Source: Sphingopyxis sp. (GTDB lineage Bacteria; Pseudomonadota; Alphaproteobacteria; Sphingomonadales; Sphingomonadaceae). From it: 64,000 nt of DNA. The DNA is taken from assembly GCA_016793775.1 (NCBI GenBank), contig JAEULK010000013.1, forward strand, positions 1 to 64,000, in the 5' to 3' direction. The notes under the pieces were generated by a model. The model searched no databases, was not told the origin of the DNA, and was given only the letters and a program-made list of their open reading frames with translations. A program made the position numbers and the translations under genes. Positions 1-9,742 of this stretch are shown one piece after another (within the stretch, counting starts at the first letter, position 1; the number at the start of each line of letters is the position of its first letter).

Positions 1-106
1 GCTTTTCACCACACATAAAACCCCCGGGGGGGTCGCGCTATGGCGCCACCCCCGACGGCTGGCGCCCCCCACGGGTGTCCCCACTGCCCACGACACGCTC
101 CCCAAG

Positions 107-135
107 CGCGTCTCGACTTCGCTCGACACAAGCGG
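107..135. repeat. Single arm of the 9.5-kb inverted repeat
   Basis: A single arm with the core TCTCGACTTCGCTCGACAC lies just downstream of trpC. The same core forms both arms of the inverted repeat at 9524-9602. It is seen directly in the sequence and is probably a dispersed intergenic repeat. The first 100 bases of the window are otherwise GC-rich with no gene that can be supported. They include a short CCCCCGGGGG block at 21-30 followed by T residues when read on the minus strand, which could act as a weak terminator for the trp genes. Confidence 0.6.
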
Positions 136-173
136 AAATAGGGGAGGATCTGCAATCCGCCCCAAAGCGGCCG

Positions 174-959
174 TTATCCCTCGAGCAAAGCCATCGTCGC
201 CGCCGCAACATCGTCCTGTCGCATCAGGCTTTCGCCGACGAGGAAGGTATTCACGCCGCTTCGCGCGAGGCGCCGGCAGTCGGCGTGGGTGGCGATCCCG
301 CTTTCGCCGACCAGCAGCGTGCCCGGCGGGACGAGCCTGGCGAGGCGTTCGGTGACCGCGAGGTCGGTCTGGAACGTCCTGAGGTCGCGGTTGTTGACGC
401 CGATCAGGCGCGACTGGAGCGCGGTCAGTGCGCGGCTCAGCTCGGCTTCGTCATGAACCTCGACGAGGACGTCCATGCCGCGTTCGATCGCCGCGGCCTC
501 GATGTCCCGCATCTCGCCGTCTTCCAGCGCCGCAACGATGACCAATATCGCGTCGGCGCCGATCGAACGCGCTTCGGCGACCTGCCAGGGGTCGATCATG
601 AAATCCTTGCGCAGCACGGGCAGAGCGCAGGCGGTGCGGGCGGCGATGAGGAATTCCTCATGGCCCTGAAACCAAGGCGCGTCGGTGAGCACCGAGAGGC
701 AGGCCGCGCCGCCGGCTTCATAAGCGCGGGCATGATCGGCGGGATTGAAATCTTCGCGAATCAGGCCCTTGGACGGCGAAGCTTTCTTGATTTCGGCGAT
801 CAGCGCGAAGCGGCCCGCGTCGATCTTTGCCTGCAAGGCGGCGGCGAAGCCGCGCACCGGCCCGGCGTCGATCGCGTCGAGATCGGCGATGCTGCGCGAC
901 TGGCGGCGCTCGGCGACCTCCTCGGCCTTGGTCGCGAGGATTTGGGTCAGCTTGTTCAT
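174..959 (-). CDS. trpC: Indole-3-glycerol phosphate synthase
   Basis: TrpC closes the indole ring, converting 1-(2-carboxyphenylamino)-1-deoxyribulose 5-phosphate to indole-3-glycerol phosphate in cytosolic tryptophan synthesis. The 261-residue protein has the normal length for a monofunctional TrpC. Family motifs are in place: [12 protein letters not shown] at about 54-65, the catalytic-lysine segment VLRKDF at 115-120, and GVNNRDL at 187-193. Its ATG overlaps the trpD stop by four bases (ATGA), so it is probably translationally coupled as the last gene of trpG-trpD-trpC. No trpF fusion is present. Confidence 0.97.
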   Translation of the reverse strand: MNKLTQILATKAEEVAERRQSRSIADLDAIDAGPVRGFAAALQAKIDAGRFALIAEIKKASPSKGLIREDFNPADHARAYEAGGAACLSVLTDAPWFQGHEEFLIAARTACALPVLRKDFMIDPWQVAEARSIGADAILVIVAALEDGEMRDIEAAAIERGMDVLVEVHDEAELSRALTALQSRLIGVNNRDLRTFQTDLAVTERLARLVPPGTLLVGESGIATHADCRRLARSGVNTFLVGESLMRQDDVAAATMALLEG

Positions 960-1954
960 TTATAGGCGATCCAGCAGTCGAGCAGCGCGTTGGCGAGCCC
1001 CTTGTCGATCGCTTCGGCCGCTTCTTCGACGCCATCGACCAAGTTTTCGGCCGCGCCCGCGATCACCAGCGCCTCGGCGGCGTTGTAGAGCACGGCGTCG
1101 CGATAGGCGCCGGGTGCGCCCTGGAGCAGTTCGCGCAGCGCCTTCGCATTATCGGCCGCATCGCCGCCGCGGATCGCCGAAATCGGATGGGTGGGCAGGC
1201 CGGCATCGCTCGCCTGGCTGCGCTGCATGAACACCCCCTCGGCGTTGACCACCGCGACCTCGTTGCCGCCCGCGAGCGAGAGTTCGTCGATTCCCTCGTC
1301 ACCCGAAACGACACGCGAATGCTCGGTGCCGAGCCGGTACAGCGCCTCGGCATAAATGGGGACATAGCCGGGGCGCGCGATGCCGATCAGCTGGCGCGTG
1401 ACATGCGCGGGATTGGCGAGCGGCCCCATCAGGTTGAATACGGTGCGGCGGGCGAGCCGGGTGCGGATCGGCTGAATACGCTTCATCGCCGGATGATGGT
1501 TGGCGGCGAACAGGAAGCAGATGCCGAGATCGGCGAGCGTCGCTTCGGCGAGGCGCCCGGCGCGCTCCATGTCGAGCCCCAGCATTTCGAGCGTATCGGC
1601 CGCCCCCGATTTGGACGAAGCGGCGCGATTTCCGTTCTTTGCGACCGGAACTTCACACGCTGCCACGACGATTGCGACCGCGGTCGAGACGTTGAGCGTA
1701 TGGTGGCCGTCGCCGCCGGTCCCGCAGACGTCGATCGCGCCGGCGGGAGCAGCGATGGGGATCATCCGGTCGCGCAGCGCCTGCGCCGCAGCGGCGATTT
1801 CGACCGTCGTCTCGCCGCGATCGGCGAGCGCGACGAGGAATGCGGCGATTTCCTCGTCGCTGGTGCGCGCGTCGAGAATGGCGGCGAAGGCCTGCGCCGC
1901 CTCGTCATGATCGAGCAGATGCGCGGGGTCGGGAAGCGGGCCGAAGCGGCTCAT
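956..1954 (-). CDS. trpD: Anthranilate phosphoribosyltransferase
   Basis: TrpD transfers the phosphoribosyl group of PRPP to anthranilate. The start at 1954 gives 332 residues, the usual family size; the open frame runs further upstream, but that part only mirrors trpG in another frame. The PRPP-binding glycine loop GTGGDG is at 78-83, and the anthranilate/PRPP segment [15 protein letters not shown] is at 106-120. The gene overlaps both neighbours by four bases (ATGA at trpG/trpD and at trpD/trpC), a typical translationally coupled arrangement. Confidence 0.97.
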   Translation of the reverse strand: MSRFGPLPDPAHLLDHDEAAQAFAAILDARTSDEEIAAFLVALADRGETTVEIAAAAQALRDRMIPIAAPAGAIDVCGTGGDGHHTLNVSTAVAIVVAACEVPVAKNGNRAASSKSGAADTLEMLGLDMERAGRLAEATLADLGICFLFAANHHPAMKRIQPIRTRLARRTVFNLMGPLANPAHVTRQLIGIARPGYVPIYAEALYRLGTEHSRVVSGDEGIDELSLAGGNEVAVVNAEGVFMQRSQASDAGLPTHPISAIRGGDAADNAKALRELLQGAPGAYRDAVLYNAAEALVIAGAAENLVDGVEEAAEAIDKGLANALLDCWIAYK

Positions 1955-2541
1955 GCGGCGGTGCGCTCGCGAACCGGGAGGCCGGCGGCGGCCATGAAAT
2001 TGGCGAGCATGGCATGGCCATGGTCGGTGGCGATGCTTTCGGGGTGGAATTGCACCCCGTGGATCGGCAGTTCGGCGTGGCGGAAGCCCATCACCGCGCC
2101 ATCGTCGCTGGTGGCGTTGATGATGAGGCTGGCGGGAATGTCGACGACCTCGAGGCTGTGATAGCGCGTCGCGGTGAGCGGCGAGGGCAGGCCGGTGAAC
2201 AGCCCGCTGCCGTCGTGGCACACGGGCGAGGTCTTGCCGTGCATCAGATGGCCGCGCTGGACCGTGCCGCCGAAATGCTGGCCGATCGCCTGATGTCCGA
2301 GGCAGACGCCGAGCAAGGGCCGCGCCGCATCGGCGCAGGCGGCGACAAGGTCGAGGCTGATCCCCGCTTCATTGGGGGTGCACGGTCCGGGCGAGATGAG
2401 GATCGCCTCGGCTCCGGCGGCGAGCGCCTGGGCCGCGGTCAGCGCGTCGTTGCGTTCGACGCGCACCTCGGCGCCCAGCTCGATCAGATAATGAACGAGG
2501 TTGAAGGTGAAGCTGTCGTAATTGTCGATGACGAGGATCAT
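1951..2541 (-). CDS. trpG: Anthranilate synthase component II (glutamine amidotransferase)
   Basis: TrpG supplies ammonia from glutamine to TrpE for anthranilate synthesis. The 196-residue protein begins [14 protein letters not shown], the standard TrpG N-terminus, which decides the start at 2541. The catalytic cysteine is in [11 protein letters not shown] (Cys80), and the His/Glu pair of the triad is in GVQFHPES near the C-terminus. It could also serve folate synthesis (PabA), as many single TrpG/PabA proteins do, but the coupling to trpD and trpC points to tryptophan. Its partner trpE is separated from it by about 2.6 kb of unrelated genes. Confidence 0.96.
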   Translation of the reverse strand: MILVIDNYDSFTFNLVHYLIELGAEVRVERNDALTAAQALAAGAEAILISPGPCTPNEAGISLDLVAACADAARPLLGVCLGHQAIGQHFGGTVQRGHLMHGKTSPVCHDGSGLFTGLPSPLTATRYHSLEVVDIPASLIINATSDDGAVMGFRHAELPIHGVQFHPESIATDHGHAMLANFMAAAGLPVRERTAA

Positions 2542-2620
2542 GGGATGGGGCGGTAGCGATTTTGCGGGAGGGGGGGAAGGGATAGAAGCTTGCCGGCGTG
2601 CAAGGCGGGCTTTGCGCCGC

Positions 2621-3628
2621 CTATTCGACCATCCGCACGACGATCTTGCCCTTGGCGCGGCCCGATTCGAGATAGGCGATCGCATCGGCGATATCGGCGA
2701 AGGGAAAGACGCGGTCGATCACGGGTTCGAGCGCCTTTTGCTCGATCAGCGCCGCCAGTTCGGCGAGTTCGGCGCCGCTTGGGTGCATGAAGAGATAGCG
2801 ATAGGTGGCGCCATGCTTGCGCGCCTGGGCGCGGATGCCGAAGCTGGCGAACCAGAAGAGCGCAGCAAGCAGCGGGCCGCGGCCGAGGTCCTTGGTCGCG
2901 GTGAGCGGTTCGGGCATGCCCGCGACCGAGACGACCGTCGCGCCGGGTTTGACCACGGCGAAGCATTTGTCGAGCGTGTCGCCGCCGATCAGGTCGAAGG
3001 CGCCGTCCATGCCCCGGACTTCGCCCACGAAATCCTGAGTCGTGTAATCGACGATGCGGTCGGCGCCGAGCCGCTCGACGAGGGCGCGGCCGCGCGGCGA
3101 GGCGGTGGTGGTGACCTCTGCGCCGAGCCATTTTGCGAGCTGGATCGCGAAGGTGCCGACCCCGCCGGCGCCGCCGGGAATGAAGACGCGGTTGCCGGGT
3201 TCGAGCCGCAATTCGTCGCGCAGCGCCTGCAGCGCGGTCAGCCCCGCGAGCGGGACGCCCGCGGCGACGGTGAAATCGAGTCCGGCGGGCAGCAGCGCCG
3301 CGTGATCGGCGGGGACGACGGCGAGTTCGGCGAAGGCACCCATGCGATCCTTGGGCACGCGCGCATAGATGCGGTCGCCGGGCGCGAAGGCGGTGACGCC
3401 GGCGCCGCATTCCTCGACCACCCCGGCGAACTCGTTGCCCATCACGACGGGCATTTCATAGCCCTGGACGACCTTCAGCTTGCCGTCGCGGATCTTGAAA
3501 TCGACCGGGTTCAGCCCTGCGGCATGGACGCGGACGAGGATGTCGCCGGGGCCGGGCGTCGGCGCGGGGACGTCGCGCAGTTCGGTGGCGTCGGGGCCGC
3601 CATAGCGGGTGAGGACAAAGGCCTTCAT
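2621..3628 (-). CDS. NADP-dependent zinc-free medium-chain alcohol dehydrogenase/quinone oxidoreductase
   Basis: A 335-residue member of the quinone-oxidoreductase branch of the medium-chain dehydrogenase superfamily. The N-terminal GroES-like domain includes [15 protein letters not shown] (about 35-49), and the Rossmann dinucleotide loop GAGGVG is at 153-158. The zinc ligands of true alcohol dehydrogenases are absent, so NADPH-dependent reduction of a quinone or enone is likely; the substrate is unknown. The start at 3628 is chosen because the protein then opens [11 protein letters not shown] and overlaps the upstream hydrolase stop by ATGA. The two genes therefore form a coupled pair lodged between trpE and trpG. 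Confidence 0.9.
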   Translation of the reverse strand: MKAFVLTRYGGPDATELRDVPAPTPGPGDILVRVHAAGLNPVDFKIRDGKLKVVQGYEMPVVMGNEFAGVVEECGAGVTAFAPGDRIYARVPKDRMGAFAELAVVPADHAALLPAGLDFTVAAGVPLAGLTALQALRDELRLEPGNRVFIPGGAGGVGTFAIQLAKWLGAEVTTTASPRGRALVERLGADRIVDYTTQDFVGEVRGMDGAFDLIGGDTLDKCFAVVKPGATVVSVAGMPEPLTATKDLGRGPLLAALFWFASFGIRAQARKHGATYRYLFMHPSGAELAELAALIEQKALEPVIDRVFPFADIADAIAYLESGRAKGKIVVRMVE

Positions 3629-4692
3629 GGCTGTTCCGCCATCAGCTTGGCGAGATCGTCCTTCCAGAATTTCGCCCAGGTGTGGGTGCCATGGCCCTTG
3701 GTTTCGGGGCTGGCCGGGATGAGGATGAATGTCGCGCGCTTCATGCGCGGCGCCGCCTTTTCGGTGATGCCGTAGAGCGGCGGGTTGATGAAATCGTCGG
3801 CGCTGTTGATCCACAGCACCGGCACGGTGATCTTTTCGAGGTCGGCCCAGGGATTGTAGGTGCGCGAGCTTTCGAGCTGATAGATGGTGTCGTTGGCATC
3901 GTTGCGACCATAGACGCGCGCGAACGCCTCATCCTTATATGTCTCGGCGGCCGCGCGGGTCGGATATTGCGCCTGCAGCGCATAGGGATTGGCGCCCGCG
4001 ATCAGGCTGAGCGTCGCGGCGGTGCGCAGGCCTGCGGCGGGTGGGGCACTGTAATTGCCGTCGTTCCACGCGGGATCGGCCTTGATCGCGTCGATCGACA
4101 GCGTGCGCCACAGCCGGTTCTGCCCCGCGATCTCGACCGGCAGGCAGGCGAAGGGGGCGAGGCGCTCGGCGAAACCCGGATATGTCTCGCCCCAGACGAA
4201 GGCGTGCATGCACCCCATCGAGGTGCCGAGGATGAGCTTCAGCCTTTTGACGCCGAGCTTTTCGGTGAGCAGCCGGTGCTGCGCCGCGACCATGTCGGCA
4301 TAGTCGTAGCGCGGAAATTTCATGCGGAGGCCGTCGCTGGGCTTCGACGAGCCGCCATGGCCGATATTGTCGGGCAGGATGACGTAATATTTGCTCGTGT
4401 CGAGGGGCTGGCCGGGGCCGTAGAGCTCGTTTGCGAACTGAGGCTGGAAGAATTGCTTGCCGGTGCCGCCGGTGCCGTGGAGGATCATCACCGCGTTGGT
4501 GACGTTACCCGCCTTGTCGCGCCGCGGCGTGCCGAGCGTCGTGTAGTGGAGCTTGAGCTCGGGCAGTTTTTCGCCCGTCGCGAAGGTGAAATCCTGGAGG
4601 ATCGCATCGGCTTCGGTGGCGCCTTCGACCTGGGCGTGGGCGGGAGTGGCGGCTGTGAGGAGCAGGGCGAGGGGGGCGATGAATTTCAGCAT
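3625..4692 (-). CDS. Secreted alpha/beta hydrolase, homoserine-acetyltransferase-like
   Basis: A 355-residue alpha/beta hydrolase of the MetX-related group. Residues 1-20 form a signal peptide (charged start, hydrophobic core, cleavage after AHA), so the protein is probably periplasmic, unlike cytosolic homoserine acetyltransferase. The nucleophile elbow GTSMGCMHAF places the serine at about 158. A late Asp (NSADDFINP) and His (GHGTHTW) complete a plausible triad, and LHGTGGTG near 71-78 fits an oxyanion loop. It is coupled to the downstream oxidoreductase by a 4-bp overlap. The export signal and context argue against methionine synthesis; the substrate is not known. Confidence 0.88.
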   Translation of the reverse strand: MLKFIAPLALLLTAATPAHAQVEGATEADAILQDFTFATGEKLPELKLHYTTLGTPRRDKAGNVTNAVMILHGTGGTGKQFFQPQFANELYGPGQPLDTSKYYVILPDNIGHGGSSKPSDGLRMKFPRYDYADMVAAQHRLLTEKLGVKRLKLILGTSMGCMHAFVWGETYPGFAERLAPFACLPVEIAGQNRLWRTLSIDAIKADPAWNDGNYSAPPAAGLRTAATLSLIAGANPYALQAQYPTRAAAETYKDEAFARVYGRNDANDTIYQLESSRTYNPWADLEKITVPVLWINSADDFINPPLYGITEKAAPRMKRATFILIPASPETKGHGTHTWAKFWKDDLAKLMAEQP

Positions 4693-5108
4693 GGGATGAG
4701 GCTAGCGCGTTTGCGGAGCGGTGATAAGTCCTCTGCGTCGCGAGATTGACGAGGGTTTCGGCGATGTCTGCGTTGGGGTGATGGGGTGGACGCTTATGCC
4801 ATCGTCATCCCGGGCTTGACCCGGGACCCGCCTACTTTCTTTCGGCGCCGGTTCAAAGGCAAGGCAGGCCCCGGGTCGAGCCCGGGGTGACGGGAATGGA
4901 ACGACAGCAACCGGTCGTGAGCTGCCTTAAATCCTCGTCATGCTGAACTTGTTTCAGCATCCATGGCCGGACTTCTCGTTCGGCGCCTCGTTCGTCGAAG
5001 GGGTAGGCCATGGATCCCGGATCAAGTCCGGGATGACGAAAGATGGGATGATCGCGATAGGTCGCCGCCCGGCTGCACCCTATCGGACGGATCAAATGGT
5101 GCCGGCGC
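4693..5108. repeat. Repeat-filled gap between trpE and the hydrolase gene
   Basis: No gene is supported in this 416-bp gap. It holds two inverted-repeat pairs. The first has arms at about 4804-4829 and 4867-4894, built on CCCGGGCTTGACCCGGGA and its relative. The second has arms at about 4933-4966 and 5008-5039, with TGCTGAACTTGTTTCAGCA in one arm and CCCGGATCAAGTCCGGGATG in the other. Such units are dispersed intergenic repeats in many alphaproteobacteria. Short open frames through them translate to the familiar spurious peptides HPGLDPGS and KQVQHD and are not genes. Hairpins here may end transcription from trpE. Confidence 0.85.
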
Positions 5109-6626
5109 TCACTGCCCATACCCCGGCATGCCCGCCAATCTTACCGCCTCGCGCGCCGCCGCGAACAAGGCGCCGGCCTTGGCCTCGCATTCGCGCTGTT
5201 CGTAGGCGGGGTCGCTGTCGGCGACGATGCCGGCGCCGGCCTGGACGTGCATCTCGCCGTCCTTGACGATCGCGGTGCGCAGCACGATGCAGCTGTCCAT
5301 ATTGCCGTCGGGGGCGAAATAGCCGACGCCGCCGGCATAGGGTCCGCGCGCGTCACCCTCGAGCTCGGCGATGATCTGGCAGGCGCGCACTTTCGGAGCG
5401 CCGCTGACCGTGCCCGCCGGAAAGCCCGCGAACAGCGCGTCGATCGCGTCCTTGCCCGGCGCGATGCGGCCGATGACGTTCGACACGATGTGCATGACAT
5501 GGCTGTAGAATTCGACCGTATAGCTGTCGGTCACCGTCACGCTGCCGCCCACCGCCGCGCGGCCGACGTCGTTGCGGCCGAGGTCGAGCAGCATAAGATG
5601 TTCGGCGCGTTCCTTGGGATCGGCGAGCAGGCTTTCGCGGTTATGGGCGTCCTCGGCGCTGGTTCGCCCGCGCGGGCGGGTGCCGGCGATCGGGCGGATG
5701 GTGATCTCGCCGTCGCGCACGCGCACCAAAATCTCGGGCGACGAACCGATGATGGCGAAGCCGGGCAGGTCGAGGAAATAGAGGAAGGGCGAGGGGTTGA
5801 TGCGGCGGAGCGCGCGGTAAAGATCGAAGGGCGGCAGGTCGAACGGGGTCGAGAAGCGCTGTGACAGCACGACCTGAAAGATATCGCCCGCGGCGATATA
5901 GTCCTTCGCCGCCGCGACCATTTTTGCGAAATCGGCGGGGCTGGTCGCCGGGTTCGCGGTGACCGTCGCCGGATCGGTGAGCGTGGCCGCGCGCGCGGCG
6001 TGGACATTGCCGGCCGCGAGGCGCGCGGCGATGCTGTCGAGCCGTTCCTCCGCGGCGTCGATCGCGCGGTCGATCGGGACGTCGTCGTCGGGCCAGATCG
6101 GCGCGATCAGGAACAATTCGTCGGCGAGGCGGTCGAAGACGAGGATCACCGTCGGGCGCACGAACACCATGTCGGGCAGGCCGAGCCCGGCGCCGGGCGC
6201 GCGCGGAATGCGCTCGACCAGCCCGATGGTTTCATAGGCGAAGAAGCCGACGAGCGTCGCCAGCGCCTTGGGCAGCGCGTCGGGCACGTCGAAGCGGCAT
6301 TCGGCGACGAGGTCGCGCAAAGCCTGGAGCGCGGGGGTTTCGAGCGGGGCGAAGCCATCGCGGTCGCGCTGCCAGTCGCGGTTGATGCGCGCGGCGTCGC
6401 CGCGCACCTCGAACAGCAGATCGGGGTCGAGGCCGAGCAGGCTGTAGCGTCCGCGCGTCTCGCCGCTTTCGACCGATTCGAGCACCCAGTCGCCGCGTCC
6501 CGGCTCGATCAGCTTGAGCGCCGCCGACACCGGGGTTTCGACGTCGGCGATCAGCCGCTGCCAGACCACCGCGCCGCGCCCCTGCGCCAGCGCCAAAAGC
6601 GCCGCGGCCCTCCCTTCGATCGCCAC
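5109..6626 (-). CDS. trpE: Anthranilate synthase component I
   Basis: TrpE converts chorismate to anthranilate using ammonia from TrpG. The 505-residue protein has the N-terminal regulatory domain with ESVESGETRGRYS (about 50-62), the segment used for tryptophan feedback binding in this family. It is followed by the chorismate-binding domain with VLSQRFS, SSPEILVRV, IAGTRPRGRT, LLDLGRNDVGR and GAPKVRACQII. It starts with GTG, two bases after the stop of the upstream foldase gene, so the two are very likely cotranscribed. Unlike a compact trpEGDC operon, trpE is cut off from trpG by a repeat block and two unrelated genes. Confidence 0.97.
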   Translation of the reverse strand: MAIEGRAAALLALAQGRGAVVWQRLIADVETPVSAALKLIEPGRGDWVLESVESGETRGRYSLLGLDPDLLFEVRGDAARINRDWQRDRDGFAPLETPALQALRDLVAECRFDVPDALPKALATLVGFFAYETIGLVERIPRAPGAGLGLPDMVFVRPTVILVFDRLADELFLIAPIWPDDDVPIDRAIDAAEERLDSIAARLAAGNVHAARAATLTDPATVTANPATSPADFAKMVAAAKDYIAAGDIFQVVLSQRFSTPFDLPPFDLYRALRRINPSPFLYFLDLPGFAIIGSSPEILVRVRDGEITIRPIAGTRPRGRTSAEDAHNRESLLADPKERAEHLMLLDLGRNDVGRAAVGGSVTVTDSYTVEFYSHVMHIVSNVIGRIAPGKDAIDALFAGFPAGTVSGAPKVRACQIIAELEGDARGPYAGGVGYFAPDGNMDSCIVLRTAIVKDGEMHVQAGAGIVADSDPAYEQRECEAKAGALFAAAREAVRLAGMPGYGQ

Positions 6627-6628
6627 CC

Positions 6629-8584
6629 CTATTCGACGACCGGGGCGTTGCCGGTCAGTTCGTCGCGCAGCTGGTCGATCAGTTTCTGGTTGAGGGTGAC
6701 GCCGACGCGCTTGCGCGCCTCCTGCATCATCTGGGCGACCAGTTCGTTGCCGAAGGCGGGGCCGAGCGGACCGGCGATCGCGGTCACGCGCGCGGGCTCG
6801 ATATCCTTGGCGTCGGGGCGCTTGACCTCACCCAGCGCGATCACCATCCAGCCGCGATTGCCGGGGATTTCGAGCGTCTTGACGCTGCCCTGCGCCATCG
6901 AGAAGAGCAGGGCCAGTTCGGGCGGGATGCGCTGGCCGCCGGCGCCGAGTTCGGCGCGCGAGCCGCCGATCGTCTGGACGCTGCCGATGTTCGGCCCGGC
7001 GGCGCGGACGGCGTCGGCGAAGCTTTGTTTGCCCTCGACCGCCTTGACGATGGCGCGCGCCTTGTCGCGGGCGAGCTTCTGCCCCTGCGCCAGTTTCCAG
7101 TCGCCGAGCAGGTCGCCGCGGATCTGCGCGAAGGGCGGGGGGGCCGCCGCGACGACCGACTTGACCGCATAGACGGCGAATTTCTCATTCTCGACGAGCG
7201 TCGCGAGGTGGGTTTCGCCTTCGCCGCCGCCCTGGAAGGCCTGGCTGACCATCGGCGCGAGGTCGGGGGTCATCGCGAAGGCGGGTTGCGCCGGGGCGCG
7301 GCCGCTGGGCAGGATCGCCGGGGTCGGGATCAGCTTGAGTTTGCGCTCCTCGGCGATTTCCTCGATCGACGTGCCGCTGTTCACCGCATCCTGGACGCTG
7401 TTGTAGAAGTTGATGATCGCCTCGTTCGCCTTGTTCAGCGCAAGCTGTTCGCGAATTTCGGGGGTCGCGTCGGCGAGCGTCTTGGCGGGCTTGGCGGTGA
7501 TCCCCTCGACCTGCGCGACCGCCCAGCCGAGGCCGGTCTGCGTCGGGCCCAGGACATCGCCGCGCTTGGCGGCGAAGCCGGCGCGGGCGGCGGCGGCGCT
7601 GGTCTGCGCCGAATAGGCGGCCTGGGTGACGTCGCCCGACGAGCCGGCGGTCAGCCCGGCGGCCTTGGCGGCGGCGGCGAGCGCGGTGCCGCCGCGCACT
7701 TTCGTCGCGATGCCGTTCGCGGTCGCCTGGTCGGGGGCGATCACCTGTGTGAAGCGGCGCGTCTCGCTGGCGGCGAAGCGCGCGGCGTTCGCCTTGTAGA
7801 TGTCGGCGATTTCCTTGTCGGTGACCGCGGCGGCGGGCGCGACGCTGCGGTCGAACACGGCGTATTGCAGCACGCGGCGCTCGGGAATGCTGAAGCGCGC
7901 GCGATGATCGGCGAGATATTTCTGCAGTACCGCGTCGCCCGGATCGGCGCTCGGCGCGAAGCTGCTCGCCGGAATGAAGGTCGCCTGGCCGCGGCGCTGT
8001 TCGAGGAGCAGCGCGGCGTATGGCGCCGCCATCGCGGGTGCGACGCGCGGCATCGAGCCGACGGGAACGGCGAGCTGCTCGCCGAAAATCTGTTGCTCGA
8101 GGTCGGCGCGGAGCTGGGCTTCGGTCAGACCGTTATTCTGCAGGAAGGTCTTGAACACCGTGGGATCGAAGCTGCCCGACACGCCCTTGAACACCGGAAT
8201 GTCGGCGATGCGACCATCGACGAGGCGCTTGCTGCTGCCGAGACCGATCTCGGTGGCATATTGGCTGAACGCGGCGCCGTCGATCAGCTGGTCGAGCGTC
8301 TGCTTGAGCCCGCCGCCTTCGACGAAGGCCTCCATCGTCAGGTCGGGCTGCTGCTGGCGCGCCTGGTCGAAGGCGCGGCGGACCTGATCGCGCAGTTCGA
8401 CATAGCCGATATCCTTGTCGCCGACCTGCGCGACGTTGGTGGCGCCGACCCCGCCGCCGCCGAGGCCGCTGTTGGTGCCGGTCACGTCGCTGAGCGCGAA
8501 GGCGACCCCGACGAGAACGACGAAGGCGAGGGCGATGACCTTGCCCAGCGTGGAGGAAAAGAGGCGGCGGATCGCGGTAATCAT
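6629..8584 (-). CDS. PpiD/SurA-type peptidyl-prolyl isomerase
   Basis: A 651-residue membrane-anchored periplasmic chaperone with a parvulin domain, assisting folding of exported and outer-membrane proteins. One N-terminal membrane anchor lies at about residues 15-34 (VIALAFVVLVGVAFALSDV). A SurA-N-like helical region follows, then a PPIC-type domain in roughly residues 240-375, then a long C-terminal part. Size and order match the PpiD family of alphaproteobacteria. It is transcribed divergently from tpiA across 177 bp and runs directly into trpE, a neighbourhood shared by many alphaproteobacteria. Confidence 0.92.
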   Translation of the reverse strand: MITAIRRLFSSTLGKVIALAFVVLVGVAFALSDVTGTNSGLGGGGVGATNVAQVGDKDIGYVELRDQVRRAFDQARQQQPDLTMEAFVEGGGLKQTLDQLIDGAAFSQYATEIGLGSSKRLVDGRIADIPVFKGVSGSFDPTVFKTFLQNNGLTEAQLRADLEQQIFGEQLAVPVGSMPRVAPAMAAPYAALLLEQRRGQATFIPASSFAPSADPGDAVLQKYLADHRARFSIPERRVLQYAVFDRSVAPAAAVTDKEIADIYKANAARFAASETRRFTQVIAPDQATANGIATKVRGGTALAAAAKAAGLTAGSSGDVTQAAYSAQTSAAAARAGFAAKRGDVLGPTQTGLGWAVAQVEGITAKPAKTLADATPEIREQLALNKANEAIINFYNSVQDAVNSGTSIEEIAEERKLKLIPTPAILPSGRAPAQPAFAMTPDLAPMVSQAFQGGGEGETHLATLVENEKFAVYAVKSVVAAAPPPFAQIRGDLLGDWKLAQGQKLARDKARAIVKAVEGKQSFADAVRAAGPNIGSVQTIGGSRAELGAGGQRIPPELALLFSMAQGSVKTLEIPGNRGWMVIALGEVKRPDAKDIEPARVTAIAGPLGPAFGNELVAQMMQEARKRVGVTLNQKLIDQLRDELTGNAPVVE

Positions 8585-8761
8585 CGAACGGGCAATCTTT
8601 CGAAAGGATGCGCGGTTGCGCGTTTCGGTGCGGCTTTAGGCGGGAGCGGCACCGGCTTCAAGGCGGGAAAGCGAGTTGACGACGGTGCAGCCGCGTCTTG
8701 CCTTGCGGCGCCCCCCGCCGCTAGGGCCGGCGCGAAGGGAACAACAACAAAGGGAATGGCG

Positions 8762-9508
8762 ATGGCGCGGCGCAAATATGTGGTCGGCAACTGGAAGATG
8801 AACGGCCTGTCGGACGCGGCGACCGAGGCGGGCGCGATCTTCGGCGCGGCGGCGGACTATCCGGCGGTCGACGTCGCGCTGTGTCCGCCCTTCACGCTGA
8901 TCGGCGCGCTGGTCGCGGCGGCGCCGGGGGCGGCGGTCGGCGGGCAGGATTGCCACAGCGCGGCGTCGGGCGCTTTTACCGGGTCGGTCGCGGCGCCGAT
9001 GCTCGCCGATGCGGGGGCGCGCCTGACGATCGTCGGGCATAGCGAGCGCCGCGAAGGCTGCGGCGAAAGCGACCAGGATGTGAAGGCGAAGGCCGAGGCG
9101 GCGCTGGCCGCCGGGCTCGACGTCATCCTGTGCGTCGGCGAACCGCGCGAAATCCGCGAATCGGGTGGGGCGATCGACCATGTGCTGGCGCAGGTGCGCG
9201 GCTCGCTGCCCGATGCGTTCGATCCGCGGCGGCTCGCCATCGCCTATGAGCCGATCTGGGCGATCGGCACCGGGTTGGTCCCGACGGTCGAGGATGTCGC
9301 GGCGATGCACGGATCGATCCGCGCCGCGCTGTCCGAACGGATCGGCACGGGGGCGGAGGTGCTGCGCCTGCTCTATGGCGGGTCGGTCAATGGCGACAAT
9401 GCGGCCGAGCTGCTCGGCGCGGGCGATGTCGACGGCGCGCTGGTCGGCGGCGCGAGCCTGACCGCGGCGAAGTTTTTGCCGATCGTAGCGGCGGGGGCGT
9501 CGATTTAA
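8762..9508 (+). CDS. tpiA: Triosephosphate isomerase
   Basis: TpiA interconverts dihydroxyacetone phosphate and glyceraldehyde 3-phosphate in central carbon metabolism. The 248-residue protein shows all catalytic features: Asn10 and Lys12 in GNWKMN, His93 in VGHSERR, Glu163 in AYEPIWAIGTG, and the phosphate loop YGGSVNGDN. The ATG at 8762 follows an AAAGGG ribosome site; an in-frame ATG six bases upstream is possible but sits too close to that site. The frame stays open far upstream, but only as antisense to the foldase gene. Confidence 0.97.
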   Translation: MARRKYVVGNWKMNGLSDAATEAGAIFGAAADYPAVDVALCPPFTLIGALVAAAPGAAVGGQDCHSAASGAFTGSVAAPMLADAGARLTIVGHSERREGCGESDQDVKAKAEAALAAGLDVILCVGEPREIRESGGAIDHVLAQVRGSLPDAFDPRRLAIAYEPIWAIGTGLVPTVEDVAAMHGSIRAALSERIGTGAEVLRLLYGGSVNGDNAAELLGAGDVDGALVGGASLTAAKFLPIVAAGASI

Positions 9509-9523
9509 GGCAAACTCCCGACC

Positions 9524-9602
9524 CCGTTCGTATCGAGCGAAGTCGAGATACGCTTGGGCAGTGTTTGCGGTCGCGTGTCTCGACTTCGCTCGACACGAAC
9601 GG
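9524..9602. repeat. Inverted repeat, two 29-bp arms
   Basis: The arms at 9524-9552 and 9574-9602 are near-perfect reverse complements around a 21-bp spacer, built on the core TCTCGACTTCGCTCGACAC. The two internal differences (ATACG against ACACG, and the matching change in the other arm) look like separate drift of the two arms. It lies between tpiA and secG and may act as a terminator or stabilising hairpin. A lone arm is found at 107-135. Confidence 0.85.
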
Positions 9603-9742
9603 ACATAGGATGGCGTATCGGTTCGCCGGTTCCGGGCTTTATTGCGGCTTGGTCCTAGCGGGTTGAAGAAACCGCCCGTCCTCTCTATGTGCACCGCCAG
9701 ATCGGCCGTGACAGGCCTGCGCTTTTTTTCCGGGAAATATCG

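Noticed and set aside
1955-2221. Longer N-terminus for trpD
   Set aside because: The extra residues are an out-of-frame reading of trpG; the family start is at 1954.
4853-5119. Short frame coding for RHPGLDPGS and KQVQHD segments
   Set aside because: These are translations of dispersed alphaproteobacterial repeats, not a protein.
7025-8755. Open frame running into tpiA from upstream
   Set aside because: It is antisense to the foldase gene; tpiA has its own ribosome site and start at 8762.
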